Source: Pseudomonadota bacterium
GTDB lineage: Bacteria; Pseudomonadota; Alphaproteobacteria; Rhizobiales; Beijerinckiaceae
Assembly: GCA_023386155.1 (NCBI GenBank)
Contig: JAEWKH010000078.1
Coordinates: forward strand, 1 to 38,532
DNA: 38,532 nucleotides
Direction: 5' to 3'
Shown here: positions 8,065-16,537 of the stretch, one piece after another
Numbering within the stretch: the stretch's first letter is position 1
Layout of the letters: every line of letters starts with the position of its first letter
The notes under the pieces: generated by a model
What the model was told of the DNA's origin: nothing
Databases searched by the model: none
What the model saw: only the letters and a program-made list of their open reading frames with translations
Position numbers and translations under genes: made by a program

Positions 8065-9534
8065 TTATGGGGCCTTGAAGTGATCGCTCGTACTTGCGGT
8101 GTCACCGTTGACGAGGTCGGTCAGAATGAACCGCAGCAATGTCGAATCCTCTGCGGATGAAGTGGTGTCCGTGACCAGCACGCGCGCCTCAAGGGTCTGA
8201 TCCGGGCCAACGGTGATGATGGAGCGGCCCAGCTGATCGACCTCGCCTCCCACGATGTCGATCTTGGCTTCCGACAGACCTTCCAGGCTGAGGGCGTAGC
8301 GCCGTTCCTCAAGGCTCTTGTTGGCGGCCCGGATCGTGAAGCCGTTGCGGATCGAGCCGTCAGACAGGCGCACGTAGAGTGGATTGCGATCGTGCATGAC
8401 GCTCAAGGAGAGATTCTGGCGCGTGGCGAGGGACGCTATCATCACCATGCCGACCAGGGCGATGAGGCCGGCATAGAGGAGGGTGCGAGGACGCAGGATG
8501 CGGCGCACTTCCGGGCGGCCTTCGATGCGGGCCTGGACGTTCATGTCCGTATCATAGGCGATCAGGCGCTGCGGACGTCCGATCTTCTCCATCACGTTGT
8601 CGCAGGCATCGATGCACAGGCCGCACTGGATGCAATCGAGTTGCAGGCCCTTTCTGATGTCGACCCCAGTCGGGCAGACCGCCACACATTGGTTGCAGTC
8701 GATGCAATCGCCTGCGGGCAGACCTTGCAGCTTCAGGGTTTCGTTCTTCTTCACCGAGCCGCGCGGCTCGCCGCGATCATAGCGATAGGTAACGTTGAGG
8801 GCGTATTCGTCCGTCAGCGCCGCCTGGATGCGCGGCCAGGGGCACATATAGGTGCAGACCTGCTCGCGCATGAAACCGGCGAGCGTATAGGTGGTGAATG
8901 TGAGAATACCGATCCAGAGATATGCTACGAAAGGTGCCTGAAAGGTCGCCAGCTCATAGACGAGGGTCGGCGCATCGGCGAAATAGAGCACCCAGGCGCC
9001 CCCGGTCCACCAGGCGATCATGAGCCAGACGAAGTGCTTCAGGGCTTTCCGGCTGAAGACGGAGATCGTGAGCTTTTCCTTGTCATGGCGCATCCGCTCG
9101 CGGCGGTCGCCCTCGATCCAGCGCTCCACCGCGTAGAATAGGTCGGTCCAGACGGTCTGCGGACAGAGATAACCGCACCAGATCCGCCCCGCGACGGCAT
9201 TCATGAGGAAGAGCGTCAGTGCGGCCAGAACCAGGAGCCCGGTGATGTAATAGACTTCCTGGGGCCAGATCTCGATGAAGAAGAAATAGAAGCGGCCGTT
9301 GGCGAGATCGACGAGGATCGCCTGATCCGGTGCATTGGGACCGCGGTCCCAGCGGATGAACGGCAGCAGGTAATAGATTCCGAGGGTAACGGCGAGCACG
9401 ATCCATTTGATCGTGCGATAGCGGCCCTTCACGGCCTGGGGGTAAATCTGCTTGCGGGGGGCATAGAGCGGCGCGTCATCGCCCGGATCCGGCGCAGAAC
9501 TTTCCAGAGGTTGGGAGAGGGGGGCGTTAGCCAT
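8065..9534 (-). CDS. ccoG: cbb3 oxidase accessory ferredoxin CcoG (FixG/RdxA)
   Basis: Membrane protein with two 4Fe-4S clusters, implicated in copper reduction during cbb3 assembly. It has several transmembrane segments, a C120xxxC124 motif, C227 and C231 in CTYMCPWPRIQ, and two ferredoxin motifs (C277/280/283/287 and C301/304/307/311). The C-terminus is a periplasmic Ig-like domain. The start is set at ATG 9534 (MANAPLSQ). An ATG at 9561 is also in frame, but the FNR/FixK box at 9600-9613 would place transcription start near 9565, leaving only about 4 bases of leader. The first gene of ccoG-H-I-S-ccoA. Confidence 0.93.
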   Translation of the reverse strand: MANAPLSQPLESSAPDPGDDAPLYAPRKQIYPQAVKGRYRTIKWIVLAVTLGIYYLLPFIRWDRGPNAPDQAILVDLANGRFYFFFIEIWPQEVYYITGLLVLAALTLFLMNAVAGRIWCGYLCPQTVWTDLFYAVERWIEGDRRERMRHDKEKLTISVFSRKALKHFVWLMIAWWTGGAWVLYFADAPTLVYELATFQAPFVAYLWIGILTFTTYTLAGFMREQVCTYMCPWPRIQAALTDEYALNVTYRYDRGEPRGSVKKNETLKLQGLPAGDCIDCNQCVAVCPTGVDIRKGLQLDCIQCGLCIDACDNVMEKIGRPQRLIAYDTDMNVQARIEGRPEVRRILRPRTLLYAGLIALVGMVMIASLATRQNLSLSVMHDRNPLYVRLSDGSIRNGFTIRAANKSLEERRYALSLEGLSEAKIDIVGGEVDQLGRSIITVGPDQTLEARVLVTDTTSSAEDSTLLRFILTDLVNGDTASTSDHFKAP

Positions 9535-9599
9535 CGAATCTGTCGCAATCGTCTCGAGCAAGCATGACGATGGGATACGATGAGGCAGGACAAGTCGCC

Positions 9600-9613
9600 T
9601 TGATCCAAATCAA
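9600..9613. promoter_or_regulatory. Perfect FNR/FixK box upstream of ccoG
   Basis: TTGATCCAAATCAA matches the anaerobox TTGAT-N4-ATCAA exactly. The centre (9606.5) lies 72 bp from the ccoG ATG at 9534. With the usual -41.5 activator geometry the transcript would start near 9565. It should put the accessory operon under FixK control. It abuts the ccoP terminator. Confidence 0.9.
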
Positions 9614-9617
9614 GCAA

Positions 9618-9639
9618 CGGCCGGGGGTGCCCCCGGCCG
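9618..9639 (-). terminator. Terminator hairpin after ccoP
   Basis: CGGCCGGGGG (9618-9627) and CCCCCGGCCG (9630-9639) form a 10-bp, all-GC perfect stem with an unusually short two-base centre (in practice a longer loop). It lies 25 bases past the ccoP stop. On the - strand the stem is followed by TTGCTTGATTT, a weak U-rich tail. It would insulate the oxidase operon from the ccoG promoter, whose box begins only a few bases away. Confidence 0.75.
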
Positions 9640-9664
9640 CCTGTCCATCAGAGCTCGAACGCGC

Positions 9665-10549
9665 TCAGGGCGTCTGATCGCCACCCAGGGAGTGGACGTA
9701 AAGGGTCAGCGCCTTGATGGTCGTATCGTCCAGGCGCCCGTGCCATGCAGGCATGACACCGCCGCGCCCGTTCATGAGCCCTTCCACGATGGTCACCTTG
9801 TCGGAACCGAAGAGCCAGATCTTGTCCGACAGGTTGGGAGCGCCGAGGTCCAGGCTGCCCTGGCCCTTGTCGCCATGGCAGGCCGCGCAGTTGTCGGCAT
9901 AGACCTTGGCGCCCGCCGCCAGATTCGCCCCCTTATCCGTCGGCAGGCCCGACAGGGAACGGACGTAATCCGCCACATGGGAGATCTCCTCCCGCTTGAG
10001 CATCCCGTCACGGCCGAAGGCCGGCATGGATCCCGAATGCCCCTCGTCGCTGGTCGAGCGGGCTCCGTGGCGGATGGTGTGCTCGATCTGGGCGAGCGAG
10101 CCACCCCACAGCCAGTCATCGTCGTTCAGGTTCGGATAGCCCTTCGCGCCGCCGCCGCCAGCCCCGTGACAGGGCGCGCAATTGTCGCCGAAGGAGGCCT
10201 TGCCCTGAGCTCGGGCGAAGGCGAACATCTCCGGATCCTGCTTGATCTCGTCCAGGGAGCTGTCGGCAAGCTTGGCCGTCATGCCGGAACGCTGTTGCTT
10301 GAGGGCGGCAAGGTCAACCTCGACGGCTTCTCGCGACTGCCACCCGAGAACACCCTTGGTGTAGCTTGAGACCATGGGAATGGCCGGATAGGCGATGGCA
10401 TAGAGCACCGACCAGAAGATGGTCAGGTAGAAGGTCCACAGCCACCAGCGCGGCAGCGGGTTGTTGAGCTCCTGGATGTCGTCCCAGCTATGGCCGGTCG
10501 TGGTGACGCCGGTGACGGCATCGACCTGTTCATGGTTATCGTGGGCCAT
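9665..10549 (-). CDS. ccoP: cbb3 oxidase dihaem subunit CcoP
   Basis: Membrane-anchored dihaem cytochrome c that passes electrons to CcoO/CcoN. An N-terminal transmembrane helix (about 36-60) is preceded by the conserved DDIQELNNPLPRWW. Two CXXCH haem sites follow (C124-C127-H128 and C221-C224-H225), with axial Met candidates M175 and M266. The length of 294 is usual. ATG 10549 is chosen for its GGAGGA ribosome site and the family N-terminus; the frame extends to 10621 only by reading back into ccoQ. Last gene of ccoNOQP. Confidence 0.95.
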   Translation of the reverse strand: MAHDNHEQVDAVTGVTTTGHSWDDIQELNNPLPRWWLWTFYLTIFWSVLYAIAYPAIPMVSSYTKGVLGWQSREAVEVDLAALKQQRSGMTAKLADSSLDEIKQDPEMFAFARAQGKASFGDNCAPCHGAGGGGAKGYPNLNDDDWLWGGSLAQIEHTIRHGARSTSDEGHSGSMPAFGRDGMLKREEISHVADYVRSLSGLPTDKGANLAAGAKVYADNCAACHGDKGQGSLDLGAPNLSDKIWLFGSDKVTIVEGLMNGRGGVMPAWHGRLDDTTIKALTLYVHSLGGDQTP

Positions 10550-10553
10550 GGGA

Positions 10554-10709
10554 TCAATCCTCCTGGAGAGGCATGCGGGAGGCCGCGTCGAAGCGGTCCT
10601 TCCGCGAGGGGGCGAGGGCATAGATCAGCACCGTCAGGAAAACGGCGACGAAGTAGATGAGCCCCCAGGTCTGGGCGAATTCGGCGAAGAACTTGTATGC
10701 GGCTGGCAT
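10554..10709 (-). CDS. ccoQ: cbb3 oxidase small subunit CcoQ
   Basis: A 51-residue single-helix protein in the CcoQ position between ccoO and ccoP. Translation shows a hydrophobic helix (about 13-33, containing WGLIYFVAVFLTVLIYAL) followed by the basic, family-typical PSRKDRFDAA. CcoQ stabilises the complex. Its stop lies 4 bases before the ccoP ATG and its start 11 bases after the ccoO stop. Confidence 0.92.
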   Translation of the reverse strand: MPAAYKFFAEFAQTWGLIYFVAVFLTVLIYALAPSRKDRFDAASRMPLQED

Positions 10710-10720
10710 GATGTCGGTCC

Positions 10721-11455
10721 TCAGCGCACGTTGGCCTTGTTGTCGTAGAGCTTGAAGTCGACCTGTGTGCCCAGCATCTGCAGATAGGCGATCAGAGCGT
10801 CGGCTTCCGAGACCTTCTGCGGATTGCCGTCGAAGGTGCGCGATTGGGCTTTTGGATAGCGCTTGGCCAGATCATCTGCGTTCGGGTCGTCAGTGTTGGC
10901 CTGAACGCGGATATCGCTCTCGGCATGCTTGAGCATCTCCTCCGTGTAGGGCACGCCCAGGGTCGCCTGAACCTTCAGCTCCTGCGCAATCGCCGATGCA
11001 TCGAGCTCCGTCTTTTCGAGCCATGGATAGCTCGGCATGATCGATCCGGGCACGACGGCACGCGGGTCCCTCAGGTGATCCTTATGCCAGTCGTCGGAGT
11101 ATTTGTTCCCGAGGCGGGCGAGGTCCGGGCCCGTACGCTTGGAGCCCCACTGGAACGGCCGGTCGTACATGCTTTCCGCGGCCAGCGAGTAATGCCCGTA
11201 GCGTTCGACCTCGTCACGAAGCGGACGGACCATCTGGCTGTGACAGTTGTAGCAGCCCTCGCGCACGTAGATATTGCGGCCGGCGAGCTCAAGAGGGGTG
11301 TAGGGCCGTACGCCCTCCACCTTCTCGATGGTGCTCTTCAGGTAGAAGAGGGGGACGATCTCCACGAGACCGCCGATGGAGATGACGATCAGCACGCCGA
11401 TGACGAGGATGATCGAATTGGTCTCGAAGATCTTGTGACGGGACCAGAATGACAT
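10721..11455 (-). CDS. ccoO: cbb3 oxidase monohaem subunit CcoO
   Basis: Membrane-anchored cytochrome c subunit (244 residues). An N-terminal transmembrane helix (about 14-38) precedes the haem motif C68-Y-N-C71-H72 in REGCYNCHSQMVRPL. The axial Met is probably M140 in GSIMPSYPWL. All are family hallmarks. It starts 11 bases after the ccoN stop and is followed by ccoQ. Confidence 0.95.
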   Translation of the reverse strand: MSFWSRHKIFETNSIILVIGVLIVISIGGLVEIVPLFYLKSTIEKVEGVRPYTPLELAGRNIYVREGCYNCHSQMVRPLRDEVERYGHYSLAAESMYDRPFQWGSKRTGPDLARLGNKYSDDWHKDHLRDPRAVVPGSIMPSYPWLEKTELDASAIAQELKVQATLGVPYTEEMLKHAESDIRVQANTDDPNADDLAKRYPKAQSRTFDGNPQKVSEADALIAYLQMLGTQVDFKLYDNKANVR

Positions 11456-11466
11456 GATCGTTTCCT

Positions 11467-13131
11467 TTATTCCGCGGCGACGAGCGCGGGCTGCATGGCT
11501 TGAGGAGCTTCCTCGACCGCCTCACCGACCGAGATCGTCTTCCAGACGTTCCAGGCCATGATCAGGCTACCGGCCACGAAGAACGCTCCACCGAGCGCGC
11601 GGATGACATAGAAGGGGTTCATCGCTTCCACGGTCTCGATGAAGGAGTACTCAAGGAAGCCCAGGCTGGTATAGGCGCGCCACATGAGGCCCTGGAGGAT
11701 GCCCGCGACCCACATCGACGAGATGTACAGGACGATGCCGAGGGTGGAGATCCAGAAGTGCCAGGAAACGGCCTTCATGGAATAGAGGCTCTTCTTGTTC
11801 CACAGCCATGGCACGAGGCAGTAGATGGCTCCGAAGGAGATGTAGGCGACCCAGCCGAGTGCGCCCGCGTGAACGTGGCCGATGGTCCAGTCGGTATAGT
11901 GCGACAGGGAGTTGACGGCCTTCACGGACATCAGCGGGCCTTCGAAGGTCGCCATGCCGTAGAAGGCAACCGACACGACCATCAGACGCAGGACCGGATC
12001 CGTGCGGAGCTTGTCCCAGGCGCCCGAGAGGGTCATCAGGCCGTTGATCATGCCGCCCCAGGAGGGCATCCACAGCATGACCGAGAACACCATGCCGAGC
12101 GTCTGAGCCCAGTCGGGCAGGGCGGTGTAGTGCAGGTGGTGGGGACCTGCCCAGATGTACATGAAGATCAGGGACCAGAAATGGATGATGGAGAGGCGGT
12201 AGGAATAGACCGGCCGCTCGGCCCGTTTCGGGATGAAGTAGTACATGATGGCGAGGAAGCCGGCGGTGAGAAAGAAGCCGACCGCGTTATGGCCGTACCA
12301 CCACTGCACCAGGGCATCCTGCACGCCCGACCACACGATGTAGCTCTTGGGCGAGAAGAGCGAGACCGGAATCGCGGCATTGTTGCCCAGATGCAGGACC
12401 GCGATGGTCAGGATGAAGGCGAAGTAGAACCAGTTCGCCACATAGATGTGAGGCTCCTTGCGGCGCATGGCGGTGCCGAGGAAGACCAGGAAATAGGTGA
12501 CCCAAACGATGGTCAGGAAGAGATCCGCATACCATTCCGGCTCGGCATATTCCTTGCCCTGGGTAATGCCGAGCAGATAGCCCGTTCCCGCGATCACGAT
12601 GAAGAAGTTGTAGCCCAGCACCACGAACCAAGGAGCGATATCCCCGGCCAGCCGGGCACGGCAGGTGCGTTGCACGACATAGAATGAGCTTCCGATCAGC
12701 ACGTTGCCGCCGAACGCGAAGATCACCGCGGAGGTGTGCAGCGGTCGCATCCGACCGAAGGACAGCCATGCCGTGTCGAAGTTGAGCGCCGGAAAGGCGA
12801 GCTGAAGGGCGATCAGAAGGCCGATGGTGAAGCCGGCAATGCCCCAGACCACGGAGGCGATCGTCGCGAACTTCACGGGCCCCATGTTGTAGTTCGGCTT
12901 GCCCCCGATGGTCAGTGGAGGGAGCTGGGCAGGGCGCTCGTAGTACCGGTTCACGATGGCGAACACAGCCGCCACGCTGGCCGCGGCAAAAAGATAGGCA
13001 TGAAAGGTGTATTCAGGCGTATAGGCCTTCGCCGCGATGATGATGCTGAGGAATGCCAGTCCGGCGAGGGCAAGGGCCGAGCCCATTTCGCCGAAGGTCA
13101 TTCCTTTTGAGGGTGCTACCGCTTGAGCCAT
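11467..13131 (-). CDS. ccoN: cbb3 oxidase catalytic subunit CcoN
   Basis: Catalytic haem-copper subunit reducing O2 with high affinity. Ligand spacing matches the Pseudomonas stutzeri structure as I recall it: H132 and H421 (low-spin haem b), H281, H331 and H332 (CuB), H419 (haem b3), and Y325 six residues before the HH pair for the His-Tyr crosslink. The start is ATG 13131 (MAQAVAPSKG), with AAGGTCG upstream, giving 554 residues. The open frame continues to 13257, but that stretch contains the FNR/FixK box and is leader, not protein. First gene of ccoNOQP. Confidence 0.96.
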   Translation of the reverse strand: MAQAVAPSKGMTFGEMGSALALAGLAFLSIIIAAKAYTPEYTFHAYLFAAASVAAVFAIVNRYYERPAQLPPLTIGGKPNYNMGPVKFATIASVVWGIAGFTIGLLIALQLAFPALNFDTAWLSFGRMRPLHTSAVIFAFGGNVLIGSSFYVVQRTCRARLAGDIAPWFVVLGYNFFIVIAGTGYLLGITQGKEYAEPEWYADLFLTIVWVTYFLVFLGTAMRRKEPHIYVANWFYFAFILTIAVLHLGNNAAIPVSLFSPKSYIVWSGVQDALVQWWYGHNAVGFFLTAGFLAIMYYFIPKRAERPVYSYRLSIIHFWSLIFMYIWAGPHHLHYTALPDWAQTLGMVFSVMLWMPSWGGMINGLMTLSGAWDKLRTDPVLRLMVVSVAFYGMATFEGPLMSVKAVNSLSHYTDWTIGHVHAGALGWVAYISFGAIYCLVPWLWNKKSLYSMKAVSWHFWISTLGIVLYISSMWVAGILQGLMWRAYTSLGFLEYSFIETVEAMNPFYVIRALGGAFFVAGSLIMAWNVWKTISVGEAVEEAPQAMQPALVAAE

Positions 13132-13215
13132 AGGCTTCGACCTTTTGAGAATATCGGCAAAGCCTGGAGCTTCGCCGTCAGTGGACTCGTTTAAGAAGCG
13201 GCAGGGGAAGGGGCA

Positions 13216-13229
13216 TTGATGCAGATCAA
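13216..13229. promoter_or_regulatory. Perfect FNR/FixK box upstream of ccoN
   Basis: TTGATGCAGATCAA is an exact TTGAT-N4-ATCAA box. Its centre (13222.5) would place transcription start near 13181 with -41.5 geometry, leaving a leader of about 50 bases before the ccoN ATG at 13131. It should bring the oxidase operon under FixK. Confidence 0.9.
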
Positions 13230-13306
13230 ACGGCCGGTCGCCCCGGCTTTGAATCATCCCCTTTCAGGCGTCGCTCCCGCGCTTCGCGGGAATGCCTTGG
13301 CCGGCC

Positions 13307-13320
13307 TTGACAGGGATCAA
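13307..13320. promoter_or_regulatory. Second, imperfect FNR/FixK box
   Basis: TTGACAGGGATCAA differs from the consensus at one position (C for T in the left half). It lies 91 bp upstream of the perfect ccoN box. It may be an auxiliary upstream site or a second FNR-type regulator's target. Confidence 0.5.
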
Positions 13321-13450
13321 TGACTGGCAGGTCCTGGAGTGAGATCCTGACAGGAGATGCCACAGCCATTCCTTTTGGAGGCACGCGGCATAGGAATTTA
13401 AGCTAAAGGCCTAATATGCCCTGAACGGCGGGAGGCGCTCCGGCGAACAC

Positions 13451-14230
13451 TTAGATCATGTAGCGAAGCGACTCGCTCGCCGCGCTCAAGGACGGCAGGA
13501 ACCGCTCCCTCATCTCGTCGGCGGAGACGCGCCCGGCCTGGGCGCTGAGGTTGAGCGCGATCGTCACCTGGCCGTTTCGCTGGATCACCGGGACGGCAAT
13601 AGAGCGCAGGCCGAATTCGAGCTCCTCGTTCACGATGGCGTACCCTTGGGTGCGCGTGTCTTCAAGGACGGCGCGAAGCGCGGCCCTGTCGGTGATCGTC
13701 CTCGGAGTCCTCGCTTCGAGCCGGACGCGCTCGAGATAGGCGTCGATCGTACTCTCAGGTTGGTAGGCCAGGATTGCGCGCCCCAAGGATGTGCAATAGG
13801 CGGGGAGGCGGCTTCCCACTCCCAAGCCGATGGACATGATCCGTCGCGTGGCCGAGCGGGCGATATAGACGATGTCGTCGCCATCGAGAATCGCGGCTGA
13901 GCTCGATTCTCCGGTCGCTTCCGAGATCTGCTCCAGAAAGGGCTGCACCCTCGCCGAGAGGGACGCCGAGGAGAGGTAGGCATAGCCGAGCCGCAGGATG
14001 CGCGGGCTCAGGGAGAAGTAACGGCCGTCGAAATCCGCATAGTTCAGCTTGGTGAGAGTCAGCAGGTAGCGACGGGCGGCGGCACGGGTGATGCCGGTCA
14101 GCTTCGCCACATCGGACAGGGTCAGCCGCTGCCTGCTGGCATCGAAGGCCTCGATCACGAGAAGGCCCTTCTCGAGACTTGCCACGAAGTCCCGGTCCCC
14201 GCCCTGTTCCTCGACGTCTCCATCCTGCAA
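13451..14230 (-). CDS. IclR-family regulator, PcaR/PcaU/PobR type
   Basis: Transcription regulator divergent from the transporter-pca operon and the obvious candidate to control it. The N-terminal winged helix-turn-helix (about 15-75) contains ASLEKGLLVIEAF and LSDVAKLTGITRAAARRYL, the sequence style of the PcaR/PcaU/PobR subgroup. The C-terminal IclR effector domain (about 85-255) has SSSAAILDGDDIVYIAR and NEELEFGLRSIAVPV. The likely effectors are protocatechuate or beta-ketoadipate, by analogy. Rhizobial pca operons are usually run by the LysR protein PcaQ, which is not seen here. ATG 14230 is used. Confidence 0.85.
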   Translation of the reverse strand: MQDGDVEEQGGDRDFVASLEKGLLVIEAFDASRQRLTLSDVAKLTGITRAAARRYLLTLTKLNYADFDGRYFSLSPRILRLGYAYLSSASLSARVQPFLEQISEATGESSSAAILDGDDIVYIARSATRRIMSIGLGVGSRLPAYCTSLGRAILAYQPESTIDAYLERVRLEARTPRTITDRAALRAVLEDTRTQGYAIVNEELEFGLRSIAVPVIQRNGQVTIALNLSAQAGRVSADEMRERFLPSLSAASESLRYMI

Positions 14231-14296
14231 TTTCGGCCTCCGAAGGCGTATGCTGAACTTTGGTAGCCTTGACTAAACCCGCTTAAATCGTACTAC

Positions 14297-14334
14297 ATGT
14301 GCGCTATAACTTTCAATGTTCGCAAAGCGCACAT
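14297..14334. promoter_or_regulatory. Putative IclR operator
   Basis: ATGTGCGCT (14297-14305) and AGCGCACAT (14326-14334) are perfect 9-bp inverted arms 20 bases apart. The right part contains GTTCGCAAAGCGCAC (14318-14332), matching 12 of 15 positions of the PcaR-type site GTTCGATAATCGCAC as I recall it. It lies 67 bp from the IclR ATG and 73 bp from the transporter ATG, well placed to control both. Confidence 0.65.
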
Positions 14335-14406
14335 AAGCTAGACGATAGGATGAGAAAACCACGATCCGGGCAAGCGAGATCGGGAAGGCTCAGAGGGAGG
14401 AACGGA

Positions 14407-15588
14407 ATGAAAACGTCGAAAAAACTTCTTGGTGCCGCCGTCGGCGCTCTGCTCATGGGCTCGGTCCCGGCATATGCCGACACGATCAAGGTCGGCATCA
14501 TCGGTCCGTTCTCAGGTCCCTTCGCGCTGCAGGGCAAGAACTTCCAGGCTGGTGTCGAGGCCTACATGGCTCTGAACGGCAAGTCCGTGAAGGGCCACGA
14601 CATCGAGGTCATCTACCGCGACCTCCCGGCGGCCAACCCTGCCCAGTCGCGGGCGCTGGCGCAGGAACTGGTGGTGAAGGAGAAGGTGCAGTATCTCGGC
14701 GGCGTCTATTTCACGCCGGACGCCATGGCGATCACGCCGCTGCTCGTTCAGGCCAACACCCCTCTCGTCATCTTCAATGCGGCGACCTCGGCGATCATGA
14801 ACACCTCGCCGCTCGTGGTGCGCACATCGTTCACCACGGCGCAGACGACGACGCCCCTCGGCAAGGTCGCCGTCGATGAAGGCGTGAAAAAGGCGATTAC
14901 GATCGTCAGCGACTACGGCCCCGGCGTCGACGCGGAAAACGCCTTCAAGAAGGCCTTCGAGGCGGCCGGCGGACAGGTGGTCGAATCCATCCGCATGCCG
15001 ATGAACACCACCGATTTCAGCCCGATCATGCAGCGCGTGCGCGATTCCGGCGCGGCGGGCCTCTTCGCCTTCCTTCCCTCCGGCCCGCCCACCCTTGGCT
15101 TTACGAAGGCTTATAACGAGACGGGCCTCAAGAAGGACGGCATCAAGTTCTATGCCCCAGGCGACCTCACGCAGGAATCCGATCTGCCGGCGCTCGGCGA
15201 TGCGGCGGAAGGCCTGAAGACGAGCTTTCACTACTCGGTTTCCCATGACAGCCCGGAGAACAAGAAGTTCGTCGAGGCTGCCACGAAGGCCATCGGCTCG
15301 GCTGAGCAGCTCTCGTTCCCGTCCGTCGGTGCCTATGACGGCATGCATGTCATCTACAAGATGATCGAGGCGACGGACGGAAAGCAGGACGCTCAGAAGG
15401 CGGTGGATGCCGTTAAGGGGATGTCCTGGACGAGCCCGCGCGGACCTGTGCGCATCGAGCCCGATACGCGGCATATCACGCAGAACATCTATCTGCGCGA
15501 AGTCGCCAAGGGCCCTGACGGCAAGTCGATCAACAAGGAAATCCAGACCTTCCCGAACCAGAAGGATCCCGGTCTCGCGACCCAGTAG
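14407..15588 (+). CDS. ABC transporter substrate-binding protein (branched-chain/aromatic type)
   Basis: Periplasmic binding protein (393 residues) of the Leu/Ile/Val type. A signal peptide (about 1-24, ending PAYA) is followed by DTIKVGIIGPFSGPFALQG. A start at ATG 14407 fits the GGGAGGA ribosome site; the frame runs back to 14299 without a signal peptide. It is the first gene of the operon that carries the pca enzymes, so protocatechuate or 4-hydroxybenzoate is a likely ligand. Sinorhizobium meliloti pcaMNVWX, a protocatechuate transporter of this type, is the nearest precedent. A close paralogue lies at 34800. Confidence 0.9.
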   Translation: MKTSKKLLGAAVGALLMGSVPAYADTIKVGIIGPFSGPFALQGKNFQAGVEAYMALNGKSVKGHDIEVIYRDLPAANPAQSRALAQELVVKEKVQYLGGVYFTPDAMAITPLLVQANTPLVIFNAATSAIMNTSPLVVRTSFTTAQTTTPLGKVAVDEGVKKAITIVSDYGPGVDAENAFKKAFEAAGGQVVESIRMPMNTTDFSPIMQRVRDSGAAGLFAFLPSGPPTLGFTKAYNETGLKKDGIKFYAPGDLTQESDLPALGDAAEGLKTSFHYSVSHDSPENKKFVEAATKAIGSAEQLSFPSVGAYDGMHVIYKMIEATDGKQDAQKAVDAVKGMSWTSPRGPVRIEPDTRHITQNIYLREVAKGPDGKSINKEIQTFPNQKDPGLATQ

Positions 15589-15609
15589 GCGAGACTCATC
15601 TGCTCTCCG

Positions 15610-15636
15610 AGGGCGCGGTTCTCAACACCGCGCCCT
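15610..15636 (+). other. Intercistronic hairpin after the binding-protein gene
   Basis: AGGGCGCGGT (15610-15619) and ACCGCGCCCT (15627-15636) form a 10-bp perfect stem with a 7-base loop between the binding-protein stop and the first permease. No T-run follows. Such hairpins can stabilise the upstream mRNA or cause partial termination so that binding protein exceeds membrane parts. Confidence 0.65.
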
Positions 15637-15672
15637 TCGATCCGCCGAACCGCTACGCGTCCGGGATACTCC

Positions 15673-16536
15673 ATGCAGACCATCCTCAGCATCGCGATCG
15701 ACGCCTTTGCTTACGGCATGGCTCTCTTCATCATCTGCATCGGCCTATCGCTCACGATGGGACTGATGAGGGTGGTGAATTTGGCGCATGGCGCCTTCGC
15801 GATGATCGCGGGCTATATCGCCTCCTACGCGGCGCGCGATCTAGGATTGGGTTATGCGGTGGCGATCTTTCTGGCGATCATCGGCACCGTCATCATTTCC
15901 ATCCCGCTCGAGCGGCTGCTCTACCGCCGGATCTATGGCAGCCCCGAGCTGACCCAGGTCCTGATGACCATCGGCATCACCTTCTGCATCATCGGCATCA
16001 CCAATTATTTCTTCGGCCCGACCTTGAAGACCATTCCGCTCCCGGGGAGCCTGAGCCAGCCGGTGGATGTGGGATTCAAGACCATCGCCGCCCACAGACT
16101 CTTCGTCATGGCCTGCGGCGTCATCGTCGCCATCGGGCTCTGGTACCTGATCGAGAAGACGGATTTCGGCATCAAGCTCAGGGCCACCGTCGACAACGCG
16201 GCCATGGCCGATGCGCTCGGCGTCCGCACGCAGGTCGTCTACGCCGTCAGCTTCGCCATCGCCATCGGCCTTGCTGCCCTGGGTGGCGTAGTAGGCGCCG
16301 AGTTCCTGCCCATTGAGCCCTATTATGCCCTCCGGTACATGGTGACGTTCCTCGTCGTCGTGTCGGTCGGCGGGGCCGGGTCGATCCCGGGCGCCGTGGT
16401 TGCATGCCTGCTGCTTGGGGCGGTGGATACCACCGGGCGATACCTGATGCCGGAATTCGGTAACTTCTTCTTCTATGCCGCGGTGATCGCCATCGTCTGC
16501 GTTTTCCCGCGCGGCTTCCTGGGAAGGGCCCAGTAA
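15673..16536 (+). CDS. ABC transporter permease, LivH type
   Basis: Inner-membrane permease of 287 residues with about eight hydrophobic segments. Family features are GLSLTMGLMRVVNLAHGAF near the N-terminus and the coupling-loop region TDFGIKLRATVDNAAMADALGV. It follows the binding-protein gene by 84 bases containing a hairpin and precedes the LivM-type gene by 1 base. Substrate presumably as for the binding protein. Confidence 0.92.
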   Translation: MQTILSIAIDAFAYGMALFIICIGLSLTMGLMRVVNLAHGAFAMIAGYIASYAARDLGLGYAVAIFLAIIGTVIISIPLERLLYRRIYGSPELTQVLMTIGITFCIIGITNYFFGPTLKTIPLPGSLSQPVDVGFKTIAAHRLFVMACGVIVAIGLWYLIEKTDFGIKLRATVDNAAMADALGVRTQVVYAVSFAIAIGLAALGGVVGAEFLPIEPYYALRYMVTFLVVVSVGGAGSIPGAVVACLLLGAVDTTGRYLMPEFGNFFFYAAVIAIVCVFPRGFLGRAQ

Positions 16537-16537
16537 C

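Larger units (their letters stand above)
13132..13450. promoter_or_regulatory. ccoN promoter region (319-base interval)
   Basis: This gene-free interval holds the ccoNOQP promoter with two FNR/FixK boxes (listed separately). Between them is a small hairpin, CCCGCG-CTT-CGCGGG (13276-13290), that could end the IclR transcript arriving from 13451. Both flanking genes are on the - strand. Nothing else was recognised in the stretch nearest 13451. Confidence 0.7.

Noticed and set aside
11500..12687. 395-residue open frame antisense to ccoN
   Set aside because: It lies wholly opposite a gene with all cbb3 ligands conserved; the translation is rich in H, D, G and R and has no recognisable domain, typical of GC-rich antisense shadows.
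13132..13257. 42-residue N-terminal extension of CcoN
   Set aside because: The stretch contains the perfect FNR/FixK box and lacks similarity to CcoN; ATG 13131 has a ribosome site and a normal N-terminus.
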